A stretch of DNA of 64,000 nucleotides from Allacma fusca (lineage: Eukaryota; Arthropoda; Collembola; Symphypleona; Sminthuridae), in assembly GCA_947179485.1 (NCBI GenBank), contig OX359250.1:18024539-18088538 (forward strand). The letters run 5' to 3'. The notes under the pieces were generated by a model. That model ran no database searches. It saw only the letters and a program-made list of their open reading frames with translations, and had not been told where the DNA came from. Within the stretch, counting starts at the first letter, position 1; every line of letters starts with the position of its first letter. Made by a program: the position numbers and the translations under genes. Positions 23,001-33,690 of this stretch are shown one piece after another.

Positions 23001-23883
23001 AGAAACACCAGAAACACCCTTCCACACACTAGGCATTGATTTTCAAGGACCCTACCCTGAATCTGAAAAAGGAAACAAATTCGCTCTAATAATCAATGAT
23101 CATCTTACACGTTATATAGAAGCAGCTATAGTACCTTCTCAAGACTCTTATAACGCCATAAAATCAATAACCAACTTAATACTACAACGTCACGGAATTC
23201 CATCGAAAATAATTGTAGACCCAGGAACAGCATTCACATCAAACGAATTTCAATCATTTTGCAACTACTTTAAAATAGAACTCATCACCACTCCACCTAA
23301 TTGCCACGGAACTAATGGTCTAGCAGAGAAAAACAACGATACTCTTAAAAGAATCATTGCAAAATTTATACAAAATGATCACAGTGAATGGGAATTATAT
23401 TTACCATGGGCAGTTTATGCACATAATGTTACCACACATAGAATCACAAGATTTTCTCCATACTACTTAGTTTACGGACGAGAACCAATACTACCCTGCG
23501 ATAAAATAATTCCACCTCTGAAACAATACTTAGAAGATTTTAAACCACCTCTCAACGCAAAACGTGTAGCAATTTCTAGAAACACTGCAAAACAAGTAAC
23601 TGAACAGTTTCGACGAAAAGAAAAGCAAAAATTCGACACTCTGCACCCCACAATCCCTTTTCACATCAATGATTTAGTTCTTGTTGCCGACTTTACCAGA
23701 AAACCTGGTTTTGTGCAAAAATTCATGCCCCATTGGAAAGGACCATATGAAATCATTGATCAATTAAACCCTCGCAGTTTTAAATTAATTGACAAAAGAA
23801 TCGGAAAACCCAACAAAATAATCTCCATGAATACACAACATCTAAAACATTACCACCCTCCACTGACCAGTGATGATATCTAA
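20041..23883 (+). CDS. pol: Pol polyprotein: protease, reverse transcriptase, RNase H, integrase
   Basis: An uninterrupted 1280-codon frame from the first ATG; the frame is open upstream to the gag frameshift site, so it is probably made as Gag-Pol. In order: a Thr/Gln-rich lead; an aspartic protease (DSGA, residues 120-123); a reverse transcriptase with YPLPRIDDAL, the MPFGL block and the catalytic FLDDIL (about 568); RNase H with HTDGSS and a distal DALSR (about 715-835); and an integrase with an HHCC zinc domain (about 930-970) and a DDE core (D of GIDF about 999, D of VDPGT about 1059, E of GLAEKNN about 1095). The C-terminus has a GPY/F module (KGPYEII). All catalytic residues looked for are present. 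Confidence 0.97.
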   Translation: MKNKGDHQATQLVDSETSHRTTNTQSTQTHTIPLNNELQTQNTIYTSSTQTSIPTTIETKTHATQTDSKLMETPESTTISENCSSPTSTLKNIDTSDEITNNLIYLPVQVNNATFKALIDSGAALSAINESIWNSLPNEMKLKTETLQIPLKLSLAITANNKPLIRKKIILPIKLQNYNINWPFHIIPDCSHDIILGKHFCKIHNMEFDWSNDTAYINPTQPQKKPIKSIKKLSKRITTINSVQVSESTLIPPYTTNQIPIKSNVHSGTFLFEPSAQFQTKNLILTPAAIINVEKQDSFIYITNPTNSVITIPSKSTIGTLQSISTKNILHTIDDTSRETELNHIQAKLNCTEIPINQDIAELNFSPHLTTDQTLTLKLLLSKYRQVFAFNTEELGSTNLVKHKIETSDEIPIRCRPYRVSQLERDEINKQINEMLKTHIIEPTDSPYAAPVVLCKKSSPDGSKTSYRFCCDFRLLNKKTKKTSYPLPRIDDALDKLHGFKYCSTLDLFSAFHQILMDPETKHKSAFTTPDGNYVWNRMPFGLVDSPYSWQRLIDRVLGNLKWSICLVFLDDILIFAKSFEEHNRRLELVLQALLQANLTLKPSKCQFGMQEVKYLGHIISKNGILPNPEKIKAVQDFPTPQKVKDVRSFVSLCSYYRKFIPNFANITHPLNQLLQKNTPFLWDEKCSTSFNLMKEKLTSAPVLAHYNPNADIEIHTDGSSLYGIGCIIMQTENDERHPIAYLSRSLNKHEKAWAITHIECLAVIYGVEKARPYIFGKHFKVVTDHCSLCHLMKTKELKSDRLSRWALRLQEYDFDIVYNSGKKHAHVDALSRYPTSEPTPAEEDFPESYLLSINVPSTNPETRRLIMHQNQDPQLHPIINHLIKTKLNSFNNYYLINNILCKSRPNYSKNIFKICIPKSLQQEIINSVHNNPTGGHLGIFKTLHTLQNRYYWKNMNQDITKFINCCDICQKYNRRNFVESGPMCPLETPETPFHTLGIDFQGPYPESEKGNKFALIINDHLTRYIEAAIVPSQDSYNAIKSITNLILQRHGIPSKIIVDPGTAFTSNEFQSFCNYFKIELITTPPNCHGTNGLAEKNNDTLKRIIAKFIQNDHSEWELYLPWAVYAHNVTTHRITRFSPYYLVYGREPILPCDKIIPPLKQYLEDFKPPLNAKRVAISRNTAKQVTEQFRRKEKQKFDTLHPTIPFHINDLVLVADFTRKPGFVQKFMPHWKGPYEIIDQLNPRSFKLIDKRIGKPNKIISMNTQHLKHYHPPLTSDDI

Positions 23884-23932
23884 CCATACAAAAATCTCAA
23901 CCATCAATTTTTTTTAACACTTACAGATCAAA

Positions 23933-24826
23933 ATGGATATAATGGAAATCGAGCCCTCAATGGAGGATTTGCTGATTATAGAAGCTACACCTGGAGAAGA
24001 CTTTCCAAAGTTTATCTTTCCTGCTCCTACAAAATCCCCCGAACCGAATTTTCCATCTTTTATTAAAGACATGAATGCTGCCCTCGAACTTCCATCTAAA
24101 CACGAAGAACTACCACTTACTCCTGGTAAAAACTTACACCACAGAACCAAACCTTTGACTCTCTCAACTTCACTGACGAATGACGATATGGACATTGACA
24201 TCATCACTTTATCTCCGAAATCACCAACGACCTCAACACAATTACCCTCATCTTTAAAATGGTTTCTTGGAGGATACGAACCATTACCAAATTCGAATCC
24301 ACCATACATCACTCATATGGGTGACTCAAAAGGAATCTGGTATGGTAATAAGTGGCTCCCTCACCCAAGAGTCATCGTACAAAAACTTCCCAAGAATTTC
24401 CCAAAAGGAACAATCAGAGCACCGAACACCTTGAAGACACCAAACCAACCAACAACCTCTACAACCAACAACTTACTCTCATTGCCTCATCATAACTCAA
24501 ACCAACCAACCACCTCTGCAACCAACCACCTACTCACATTGCCTCATCAAAGCTCGAAACAATACACTAACAATTGGGCTCGGAAGGCAGCTTACTACAA
24601 TACTTATTGGAAAGAACATTCCGGACAAACCAACCAAGCAGTCGTACGACAATTATTTTCCACAAACTCCATCGAAAATCCAACTAAATCCAACATCAAA
24701 CACACATCTTCACTACCAACCACTTCAATCACACCAAAACCAATCAGACGTAACCGCCCAGGAAAAGCCCGACGAGACAAAATGATGCGGCAAAAGTTGA
24801 GACTATCCAATGTAGGACAGAAGTAA
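23933..24826 (+). CDS. Extra ORF downstream of pol in the Gypsy element (unknown function)
   Basis: A 297-codon frame starting 49 bp after the pol stop and ending 76 bp before the 3' LTR, in the position where env lies in errantiviruses. The product has no signal peptide, no membrane segment and no cysteine-rich ectodomain, so it does not look like an envelope protein. It is acidic near the N-terminus, Pro/Ser/Thr/Asn-rich in the middle with a duplicated segment (NQPTTS(T/A)TN around residues 164-200), and ends in a strongly basic tail (RRNRPGKARRDK). That suggests a nucleic-acid-binding or accessory protein, which is only inference. The frame has the same base composition as pol. Confidence 0.7.
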   Translation: MDIMEIEPSMEDLLIIEATPGEDFPKFIFPAPTKSPEPNFPSFIKDMNAALELPSKHEELPLTPGKNLHHRTKPLTLSTSLTNDDMDIDIITLSPKSPTTSTQLPSSLKWFLGGYEPLPNSNPPYITHMGDSKGIWYGNKWLPHPRVIVQKLPKNFPKGTIRAPNTLKTPNQPTTSTTNNLLSLPHHNSNQPTTSATNHLLTLPHQSSKQYTNNWARKAAYYNTYWKEHSGQTNQAVVRQLFSTNSIENPTKSNIKHTSSLPTTSITPKPIRRNRPGKARRDKMMRQKLRLSNVGQK

Positions 24827-24902
24827 AAACATCGACAGAAGAACCATCAGAATCATCCACTTTGACTTAGAGTGTCAAGTCCCCACCCCTTATACGGAGA
24901 GA

Positions 24903-25232
24903 TGTAGCGTTAGATACAGAATCCAAACCTTCTTAGTTTAAACAAAAGCAAACAATATTTCTACATTTCATTATTTTAGAATTTAACAATAATCCTAAGA
25001 TGAGTTCATTATTGAATATGAATAAGCATGCTGTGTTATGATTTATGAATGGAAGATGGGAGCTGAGAATAAAAAGGGCAGTCTAGTTTTGGTCATTCAC
25101 CACGTTAGACAATTCTTACCTACTCTTTTGGGAATCTCACAAAGTGTTCTACCTTATCTACGTTTACTAAGTGCTTATCTATAATTACTATCATTGTCAT
25201 CGAGCTACGCTGACCCAACACAAAATCCTACA
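24903..25232 (+). repeat. 3' LTR of the Gypsy element
   Basis: Same 330 bp as the 5' LTR by visual comparison, preceded directly by a short purine run (GGAGAGA) that may be part of the polypurine tract. The duplication GTAT follows. Confidence 0.95.
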
Positions 25233-25873
25233 GTATATATACATATATAAACATTAAATAAAACTTGACACCATGTAAAACTCGTCAGATATACACTGAA
25301 AGTTAGTTATAACGGCTCAGCTTATAAGGAATGTATCGATATCAGGGATGCATTTGTTTGACCCCAACTTTCATTTAGACAATGTTTTAGACATTTTTAT
25401 AAGGGAAAATCCTTTATAAATTGTAGTCAATTATATCGATCTTTTACTGTATTCAATATGCGCTCAAAGTTGTCCTCGAATTGTTTTAAATAAACAATTT
25501 TAGTAAAATTGTTTTCTGAATGCGTTTTGGTTTTCCGTCTGAAGGAAATGATTTGCCGAAACAAGTTTGACAAGTTATTGAGGTCATGTTTTAATTTTTG
25601 TGATACTTAACTTGAATTATCAAGTTCAAGTCGCGTTCAAGTCATGTCAAGTTGAGTTCAAGTCAAGTTTGGAAATTTAACTACTTGATCAAGTTCGGGT
25701 CTTACAAAAGTTACTTGATTACTTGAGCTTGACAAGTCAAATAATTACACGAGTTATCAAGTTAGTTATCAAGTTCAGGTTGTGTCTTGAAAATTACTTG
25801 AATTTTCGTGGTCAAGTCAAGTTCATGGTCAAGTTTTGAAATTACTTGACCCGATCGCAGCACTTTTTTATTA

Positions 25874-25986
25874 GTAGGGTCACACATTTTCAAGCTATAA
25901 TTTTCTCAGCCGTCTTAAATTTTTTTGTGAAATCAATGTATTATATGCAGTAAGTAGTATGCTCTCAGAATTAAATGACTAGGGGT
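25874..25986 (+). repeat. rep-E fragment, right flank of the split hAT-like element
   Basis: Continues the rep-E sequence interrupted at 17034 ('tctcagccgtcttaaa' to 'aatgactaggggt'), and is itself interrupted at 25987. Confidence 0.55.
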
Positions 25987-26275
25987 CAGAGCTGCGTTCA
26001 AGTCAAGTTTTTTATGATAACTTGACTTGAACTTGACTTGAACTTGACTTGAACTTGACTTGAACTTGAAAAATTGTCCAAACGAGGTATCCGCACTTGT
26101 ACTTGATGAATCAAGTTTCTCAAGCAACTTGAGTATTCAAGTACACGTTTTTCAAGTTCATTTTGTAGAACTTAAACTTGATCAGAACTTGATATTCAAG
26201 TTGGACACATGACTTGACTTGAAAGTGAACTTGAACTTGTACTTAATTATTCAAGTAATTTTTTCGTAAATGAAT
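25987..26275. mobile_element. Truncated second CAAGT-array element
   Basis: Begins CAGAGCTGCG, close to the left end of the element at 17035, exactly where a rep-E copy is broken, and is filled with ACTTGA/TCAAGT repeats on both strands. No matching right end or target duplication was found, so it is a fragment or a 3'-deleted copy. Confidence 0.55.
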
Positions 26276-27250
26276 AAACAATACTCGAAATTTCGTCCAC
26301 AATTATTATTGCTGATAATGGTTAGGCCCTAATTAGTATAAGCTAAACGGCATGCGGACGAAATTCTTTAGTTTAAAATTGCCAAAAGGTTTTAAATATA
26401 TGATCAAGTAACTGTAAGCATTGTAATTTAATTTACTAATTTCTATAGTTAACAGAGTAGCAATCATATTATTGGTCCGTTCACATTATGTTTTACTCGT
26501 TTGGTGAGTGTAGCCAGAAATGAGTTATAATCATGAATATCTGTCGTCGTTAATTTTGCTTGACCACACGTGAGCGGTGGCAAAGTCTCAGATAATGCAT
26601 CATATGAGTGAATACAGGGTTGAATGATGATCTCAATCCCAAAATCCTATGCATTGTTACTCGTAGATACGTCGCTATTAAAAATTGTTTCTAGGAATTT
26701 GGATGAAAAACCATTTCAACTTCTAGTTGTATTAATTTTGTGTGCCCATTTTTGTCTATTCCTTAGCAGTTGGCCAAAATTTATTTGTTGTCCAGAAGTG
26801 GTATGAAAAGTAAGGTCTTAGAAAAATGAGAACGAGCGAATTGTGCCACTGAAGTCAACGAATTGGGCGAGGCATATGAAAAATATCCTCGCCCTAGTTG
26901 TGAAACGTTAATCGTTTTAAAAAATCTCTTTACATATTTCATAAATTCCCAGGAATTAGCAAAATATTGCGCCCACTACGTTGGAAATGAGAAAGGAATT
27001 GGGCAACTTGTTGAGTGGATCAAAATAATTGGAATTTCCAGGAATTATTAAAAAGCACTTGAAGGCTGCAAAAATTAACACACAAATGTGTTTGGTTAAA
27101 TCCACAGTAATTGATAAAAGTGCTTCTTTGAATTCAGTGGAACTTCAATGTAAATGATTTATTTCCGCGTTGAAAGCAAAGATTTGGCGAAGCATTTCGA
27201 AATTTTCAAAACTTTTGCCCACATACTAATAATTGATAAAAATATTTACT
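26276..27250 (+). repeat. rep-E dispersed repeat plus unclassified sequence
   Basis: The stretch 26640-27250 matches 7570-8000 (rep-E, plus orientation). 26276-26640 shows nothing recognisable except a 26580-26640 piece shared with 5525-5620. Confidence 0.5.
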
Positions 27251-27880
27251 GTTTACGAATAACAAGAAACGCTGGGCAAAAATTCTCCATGGATCGATCC
27301 GATGCCTCTCTTTGATTGAAGAACAATTATTTTGAAAAGCATTCCCAGCCTTTGATGGGATGATAAACAAAAGACTCTTCTGCAAAATTCAACGTACAAT
27401 GGTAAAAGTTCACCCCCAGTACACAAAGTTTTGTAAAAAATATGCAACGGTAGCAATTATCATCTCAGGATTCTTAATGTTGATTAAACGGGCAAATATT
27501 TTCAATTTCAGATTTTTTTGGTCTATAGGCGAAAGAATCGATAGCGAACTCAAATGAATCTCAGGTAAATTGCTGTCAGAAGGTGGAGTCATATGAACTC
27601 CTATTGACCTTAACTAACCACAGTTGGTTACATGACCTCATATAAACCTTACGGTTCACGAGTAGTTGCAAGATCTCACATTAATCAAATATTAACCTCG
27701 GAACTGTCATACTACACATTACACATATTGGACCACAAATCTCCGAAACTAAGCAGGCTTCAAAAAATAATAAATTAAATATGGAAAACCATGGGACAAA
27801 AATTATTTTATTCATCTTGTACTTACAGACACAGGAACACACATGATTGCATTATGAACGGAATATTATGATTTTAAAAT
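27250..27880. other. Gene-free stretch with rep-F remnant
   Basis: No gene recognised. The part at 27590-27720 resembles rep-F sequence at 54340-54480 on the opposite strand. Confidence 0.35.
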
Positions 27881-29530
27881 AAAATGTTTTGCGGGATTTG
27901 GGATTTGTCACAAGATTATCGTTTTGCTGAGTATGACTTATCAAAAAATTTAATTATTTTTAAAGAAATAGATATTTCGTGCTTACGACATCGCCTTTGT
28001 AAGGTGTCACTTTTTCAGCCGTTTAAAAATGTAAATGAAACATGGATTATTGTAGTAAAGATACTCTCAGAATTAAATGACTTAAATGAATTAAATGACA
28101 GAATTAAAGAAACACAAATTTAGTCAGTTCCACTAAATTTACGATATTTTAAAGAAATAGATATTTCATGCTGAGGGCCACACATTTACAAGTTCACTTC
28201 TCAACATCACTTTCTCAGCCGTCTTAAAATTGTATATGAAACATGTATTATTGCAGTAATGCTGTTCTCAGGGTTAAATGACTAGGGGTGTTCAATTTGA
28301 CTGATGGTAATAAATGTTCAATTCCCTCGTAATTTAGAAAATGATTTCCCGAATTTTCCAATCCCTTTAGCCTTAGCACTGGTCATGTAAGAGGAGCAGA
28401 TTCAGAATGGTTTGGAAAAACTGGAATTTTTAGTATTTGCTCAGAGTGGCTCAAGATTCCAGCAAAATCTGTATATTAAACAGAATATTTTTGAACTGCA
28501 AAATCCTTAGCAAATGTTTTCCTAAATGTTATGAAGCCGGCCAAGTAACAATTTATTTTACAGCTACGAAAGACCCGGCTAAGCATCTTGACAGGTTCAT
28601 AAATAAATGAGGAAATATTACTGGAAATATTAGAAATCTGGAGAGATATCATTTTTAATGCCTAAATGCTTTACCACATTAGTCAAATATTAGAAAGTAG
28701 CCTAGATTTGGCGAAATATTTCTTTTCAGTTCTGAAATTCTTGTCAACTTGTGGCATCTGAAATCTGAATTTCTAAAACAACGGGTCATAATAATCAAAG
28801 TGGTATTTAAAAAATCAACATTACGAAAATTATTCGCATGGGCTTTCAAATATTTCCATTCAGATTGGAAAAAAGAGAACTCGAAATTAAATCATATACA
28901 TTGAAGTTTAATTTCAGCAGCTGATTGAAGAATCAGAAACACAAATTTCGTCAGATCCACTGAATTTACAAAAGTATTTTTATCAATTACTGTGGATTTA
29001 AACAAATAAATATGTGTCAATTATAGGCAGCCTTCAAATAATTTTTAAAACCTCCCAGATAACCCACCAATTATTTTGATACACTCAACAAAGTAACCCA
29101 ATTCCTGTCTTAATTCCAAAGTAGTGAGCGAAATATTTTGCTACTTCTTGGAATTTATAAAATATGTGATAAAATATTTTAAAAACATTTCTTACGAGCA
29201 AAGTTTTACAGCAGTTCTAGATATTTTTCTCATGTTTCGCCCAATTCGTTGAATTCAGTGGCACATTTCGTTCGTTCTTATTTTTTCTAACAACTTCATT
29301 TTCATACTGACTATACAACAAACAAATTTTGGGCCACTGCTAAGGAATAGACAAAAATGGTTACACAAAATTATTACAATTAGGAATTCAAAGTTTTTTC
29401 GCCAAGTTCCTCAAAACCATTTTTAATTAGTGCGTTCAGTTGGAAAATAAACGTGGAAAACGGAAAAAAATAAATCAGAATTACAAAAACCAAGACCCTT
29501 CGTGGCTTGCTTTCAACACTAAAGCCAACC
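27880..29530 (-). repeat. rep-E dispersed repeat, long minus copy
   Basis: The reverse complement of 7570-8660 over most of its length, with a duplicated starting segment at 27900-28120 and 28140-28290. It joins rep-A at about 29500. No coding capacity seen. Confidence 0.65.
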
Positions 29531-29532
29531 TT

Positions 29533-30594
29533 CCCAGTCACTCGAAATATATAGGATCCTACATGTAAAATCTATAGGATAAAAGTATCAGATTTGCGGA
29601 CGATATCTCAAACGATTTTACTACGGGATCCTATACTTTCCCATAGTTACTAGTCCCAACCTCGTATGGGATTTTCTCCAGGTTATCCTATAGTTGAAAA
29701 TTCATAATTATCTTATGCACGTCTCTACCTCTACTCCATTTTCCTCCAAAATTAAATCTACATAACTATGTTTATTACAGTTAGTTTAATTTTTAGACAA
29801 TTGTAAATAGTATGAATATTTACAATTGTCTAAACAATTAAGCTAACTGCCATAAACATTTGCATACATATACATGTTCTCAAGTTGTCATCCGTAATAC
29901 ACCATACACTGTAGTTCTATTTGGAAATAATATGAAACACTTTATAAAATAAAATTGCATCCACAAGTAAATAAATTCACGTAGGAATTCAAAAAAACAA
30001 CAACAATCACACACTAGTTATATTTTCCACTTGTCTTACTATTACTAATTTTAAGTTAAAATTGAAACAAAATAAAGAACAGGTAATTTGATTTGGCGTC
30101 CATCACAACCAAAGAACATGTGAACGTCAACTGCTGTTGATGAAGTATGGAGAATTTGGCGGTTATAATCTATGTCTTGTACAAAAGCCAAGGAGCGCAG
30201 AATCCTTGTCAAAGCAAGTACAGGATTTTTCTAAAAATGTCCTATGGTACCCCTAAACTATAGGATTTTTCTGAAAATGTCCTATGGTACTCCAGCTTGC
30301 AGGATATGTGGCACCCAACTTATAGGATTTTTTTAAAACCTTCCTATGGTACCCCCAACTTATAGGATTTTTCTGAAAATGCCCTATGGTACTCGCACTT
30401 GCAAGATTTGTGCTACCCAACTATAGGATTTTTCTAAAAACTTCTTATGATACCCTAACTTATAAGAATCGCGTGCAATTTTCTGACGAGCTGAATGATT
30501 TCTATAAGAACCTATATGGCTTATGGGATTTCTGGTACATTTTCTCACAGAACTTGCATCCTATAGGAATCCCATACAGTTTTGAGTGACTGGG
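29533..30594. mobile_element. Non-autonomous DNA element with CCCAGTCACTC ends and TATAGGATTTTT arrays
   Basis: The left end CCCAGTCACTC (29533) and the right end GAGTGACTGGG (30584-30594) are perfectly inverted over 11 bp. The flanks rejoin to the unbroken rep-A sequence seen near 7487 (reverse strand), so the boundaries are well placed. The target duplication is short: TT, or TTC if the outer C is counted as host. This is unlike the 8-bp elements and closer to Harbinger-type elements. The right half holds repeats built on TATAGGATTTTTCTGAAAA and TCCTATGGTACCC. Confidence 0.75.
29768..29859. repeat. Long hairpin inside the 29533-30594 element
   Basis: Two arms of about 40 bases (29768-29809 and 29817-29859), imperfectly complementary with a 7-base loop. 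The core TTTAGACAATTGTAAATA pairs exactly with its partner. It may be a tiny nested palindromic MITE. Confidence 0.7.
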
Positions 30595-31810
30595 TTCAGA
30601 CTCCAGATTATGGGACTGCTTGTCTACGTCTTTGAATATCCCGCCAAATTTTAACTACGATATAAAATTTTCAACATTTGTTGTTTTGCAATTAAATTTA
30701 TTTTAACTGAGCTCTTAACTAACCACACGCAGGATGAGGGTGCAAGGTTTCAGATAATTTCTTCCTGGCACAAAAATGACACATTTTGGTAAAAAATCCG
30801 TGAAATTGAATTTTTACTAGAATTTTGCATTTTTTTTACTACGACAGTTTTGATTGAAATTAGATTTTCATGCAATTTAACACAACTTGTTAATCCGATA
30901 TTATAGACCCAGATGCTACATGTATGTCAAAATGCATTGGAGAACGAATGTCTAAATCGCATTAAAAATGTGCTTTTTCGCTTTTGTAGACGATTAAACA
31001 AAAATATAATTTTTAAACATTTATTCAAAAACTTTATCGAACGAAAATTTGTTCTGAGAGTGGATGGCCAATTCTCAGATGATTCCTGGTCAGTGAAAAA
31101 AATCTTGAAATTTTCATCTAATTTCTAAATTTGACAAAATCGACAAAATTTTGACTAGGAAAAATTTCGTTTTCGTGAAATTTTCGACTAAATGTTTAAA
31201 AAATTATATTTTTGTTTAATAGTCTAAAAATGCGAAAAAGCACATTTTTAATGCGATTTAGACATTCGAAAAACTCCAATGCATTTTGACCTACATGTAG
31301 CATCTGGGTCTATAATATCGGATATATTTTCTAAAATCCGGGTTCACTGGTCATTATCGATTTTGAAAAAAAAAACAGATCTTGGGGCTACTGAGGACTG
31401 AAAAAATCCCAACAAGTTTTGAGTCAGATGCTGCATCTCTTTCACTGGTATTATTTTAAAAGTTACTGTTATGCTCAACAAGCTAAAATAACGCCAACCA
31501 AAATTTCAAAATATTTGTAAACATTTTAACGGGAAATTCGAATTCACTAAGCTTTCGTGCAAAATTTCACCATTTGTTTCCGTGAAGAAACAATTATTTG
31601 AGACTTGGCCAATTCGTACTCTACCCCTGGTTATTTAAGAGTTTATTCTTAAAAATCGTTATAATTGCAAAACAAACAAAATGTTAATTTCAAGCTTGTG
31701 AATATCAATTTTGTTCAATCATCAATTTTGTGAATAATAAACAAGTACATATATACATACATGGTGTTGCAAAACCTTCCACTCCAGTCCTCTGGTCGTA
31801 TTGTGAGTGT
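30595..31810 (-). repeat. rep-A dispersed repeat
   Basis: Minus-orientation rep-A copy broken on its left by the 29533-30594 element and continued to the 'acatacatggtgttgcaaaa' block that is also at 1815 and 13880. No gene seen. Confidence 0.6.
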
Positions 31811-32820
31811 ACAATGTACTTTCTAAAAATTGATCAAAAATTAAACTTGATGTTTAGAAATCTATGCCAAACGTAACATTACGCAGTGTAGGAGTTCATC
31901 ATAAAATTAATACTTCACGATGTAAGAATTTATCTTTAAATTAACTTAAAATAGAATGCCCTTTTTCCAATCTATCCCGAATTAAATTTTTATTTTGATT
32001 CTAATAGAGAATTGTGTTTTGTAGACATTATCCTAAAATTAACCTAGAGATGTAGAGAAATATATAAAAAAAAAAGAAGACTACGCTCTGCAGTAATCCC
32101 AAAATTAAGAACGCGCGTTGTGAACGAATTATAGCAAAATTTTATCTGTGGTTCACAAATAAAAATGAAAATTGTACAGTATACGAAATGATCCCAAAGC
32201 ATGTACTGCAAAGGAAATGATGACAAAATAAACATTGTGCAGTTTGAATGAAACTTGATAGAAAGGGAAAACTCAGGTCATGGATGACGAATCTGAAATA
32301 ATTGTGTTCAAGAAACGTGTGGTTTTGGAGATAAAAGTTGTTAATTGACACCAATACAAACTGTGTTGCATAAACGCGTGCAGCTTGTGTAGACTGCACA
32401 CTTGATCTGTTTTATGGTTAATTCTGTATAGAGATTAAGACTGGGAAGAAGGAATTATATCATTTTGAAAGTCAACATTGGTCAAATGTTAGTCTAAGAT
32501 ACGTAACCGAATTATGACTTTGAAGAGGTGCGATTATTTTTTAAATCAATCGTTATTGCTTCAAGTAATTAACCAGTTATGGTTGTAATTATTGGGATTT
32601 TAAATTTTTTAGGGTGTCCTGACTAAAATAGGAAAATCCGGTATGGTGGGACAAAAATAATTTTTTATTAATACTCTCCACGCTGAACAGCAGAATCTTC
32701 GAAACGACATGTATCCTGGGCAAAATTACTTCAGATTTCTGATCTTCTCACTGAATTTATGAGAAATTAGCGTTGCGCATTGTTGGAAATTAAGACAAAA
32801 TTAACATTGTGCAGTATAGG
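31811..32820 (-). repeat. rep-B, diverged
   Basis: Repeats the order of motifs at 1850-2960 and 9060-9860 in reduced form. No gene seen. Confidence 0.5.
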
Positions 32821-33150
32821 CAACCCTGGGACTGAGATTCATTTGGGTTCACCGCCACACATTATTTAACTCATAGATCAAAGAAATCTTAAATTGAAAA
32901 TATTTTCCCGATTGGTGAGTCAAACGAGTAGAGTGCACTGCTGGGGAATGAAGAAATCATTTGGCGAACTACCAGCTTACATAACATACTGATTTTAGCC
33001 AATTACGCAGGAATTGTCAAAAGGGATTCACCAGGAATTCAGAAAATAATTCGCCAACCGCATAATGTTTGAGAAAGACATTTGTACAACTACGTACAAA
33101 ATATTGTCCTCCCCGAAACCCCCTGCTTACTTACCTCCTAGCAATTTTTA
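32821..33150 (+). repeat. rep-F fragment
   Basis: Close match to 4553-4890, ending at the same 'cttacttacctcctag' point, where different sequence begins. Confidence 0.65.
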
Positions 33151-33690
33151 AAGCGAAGCGCTTTTGTAAAATTGCTCGTTTTTGATTTTGTCCTTCTAAA
33201 GGCTCCCGCACGGGACAAGATACAACCGCCGGACCAGCGGCAAATGACCTGTTGGGTCCTGGACTTGGGAATAACGCCTTTACTTTTTCAATTTTCAATA
33301 TTTCATGAAATTTCATAAAATTTCGAAAATTCCCCGAATTCACTTAAAAATCTAATTTAACCGTACAAACGAATTCGTTGATCACTAAAGTCGTGGAAAA
33401 TACCTTTCCCGCCCAAATTTCCTGAAATTTCGAAAATATTCCGAATTTACGTAAAATTCTGATTTAACCGCTCAAAAGAATTCCTTGATCAATAAAATCG
33501 TCGAAAATACCTTCCTCGCCACAATATTCAAAATTTTATGAAATTTCGAAAAAACTTCGAATTGACGTGAAAACCTGGGTTAACCACAGGAACTAGATTT
33601 TAACTCGTTGATCACTAAGGTCGTAAAAAATACCTTCCCTGCCTTGAAATCCGGCTTCGCTTTTGTTGCAATCGATGAATCGATTGCAGT
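33151..33690. repeat. Insertion with a three-copy 110-bp tandem repeat
   Basis: From about 33300 to 33650, three diverged units of about 110 bp share 'gaaatttcgaaaa', 'gatttaacc', 'cgttgatcactaa' and 'aaataccttcc' blocks. The segment is bounded by GCGAAGC-containing sequence on the left (33151-33170) and its approximate reverse complement on the right (33655-33670), which may be diverged inverted ends. No gene seen. Confidence 0.55.

Larger units (their letters stand above)
17575..25232 (+). mobile_element. Complete Ty3/Gypsy LTR retrotransposon
   Basis: Two 330-bp LTRs (17575-17904 and 24903-25232) begin TGTAGCG and end CCTACA. By eye they are identical along their whole length, so insertion is recent. 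The host duplication is GTAT (17571-17574 and 25233-25236). Between the LTRs, all on the plus strand, are a small ORF, gag, pol with the order protease-RT-RNase H-integrase (the Ty3/Gypsy order), and a further ORF. All main frames are open, so this copy may be functional. It lies inside the CAAGT-rich hAT-like element, so it is the younger of the two. Confidence 0.97.
17035..25865. mobile_element. hAT-like element with CAAGT arrays, split by a Gypsy insertion
   Basis: The left end CAGTGCTGCG (17035-17044) and the right end CGCAGCACTT (25856-25865) are inverted apart from the outermost base. TTTTATTA lies directly outside both (17027-17034 and 25866-25873), a perfect 8-bp duplication. Sequence next to both ends is dominated by CAAGT/ACTTG repeats. 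Removing the Gypsy element and one 4-bp duplication leaves about 1.17 kb with no transposase. A related end, CAGAGCTGCG followed by the same array, starts at 25987. Confidence 0.88.

Noticed and set aside
23933..24826. Envelope gene of the Gypsy element
   Set aside because: No signal peptide, transmembrane segment or fusion-protein features.
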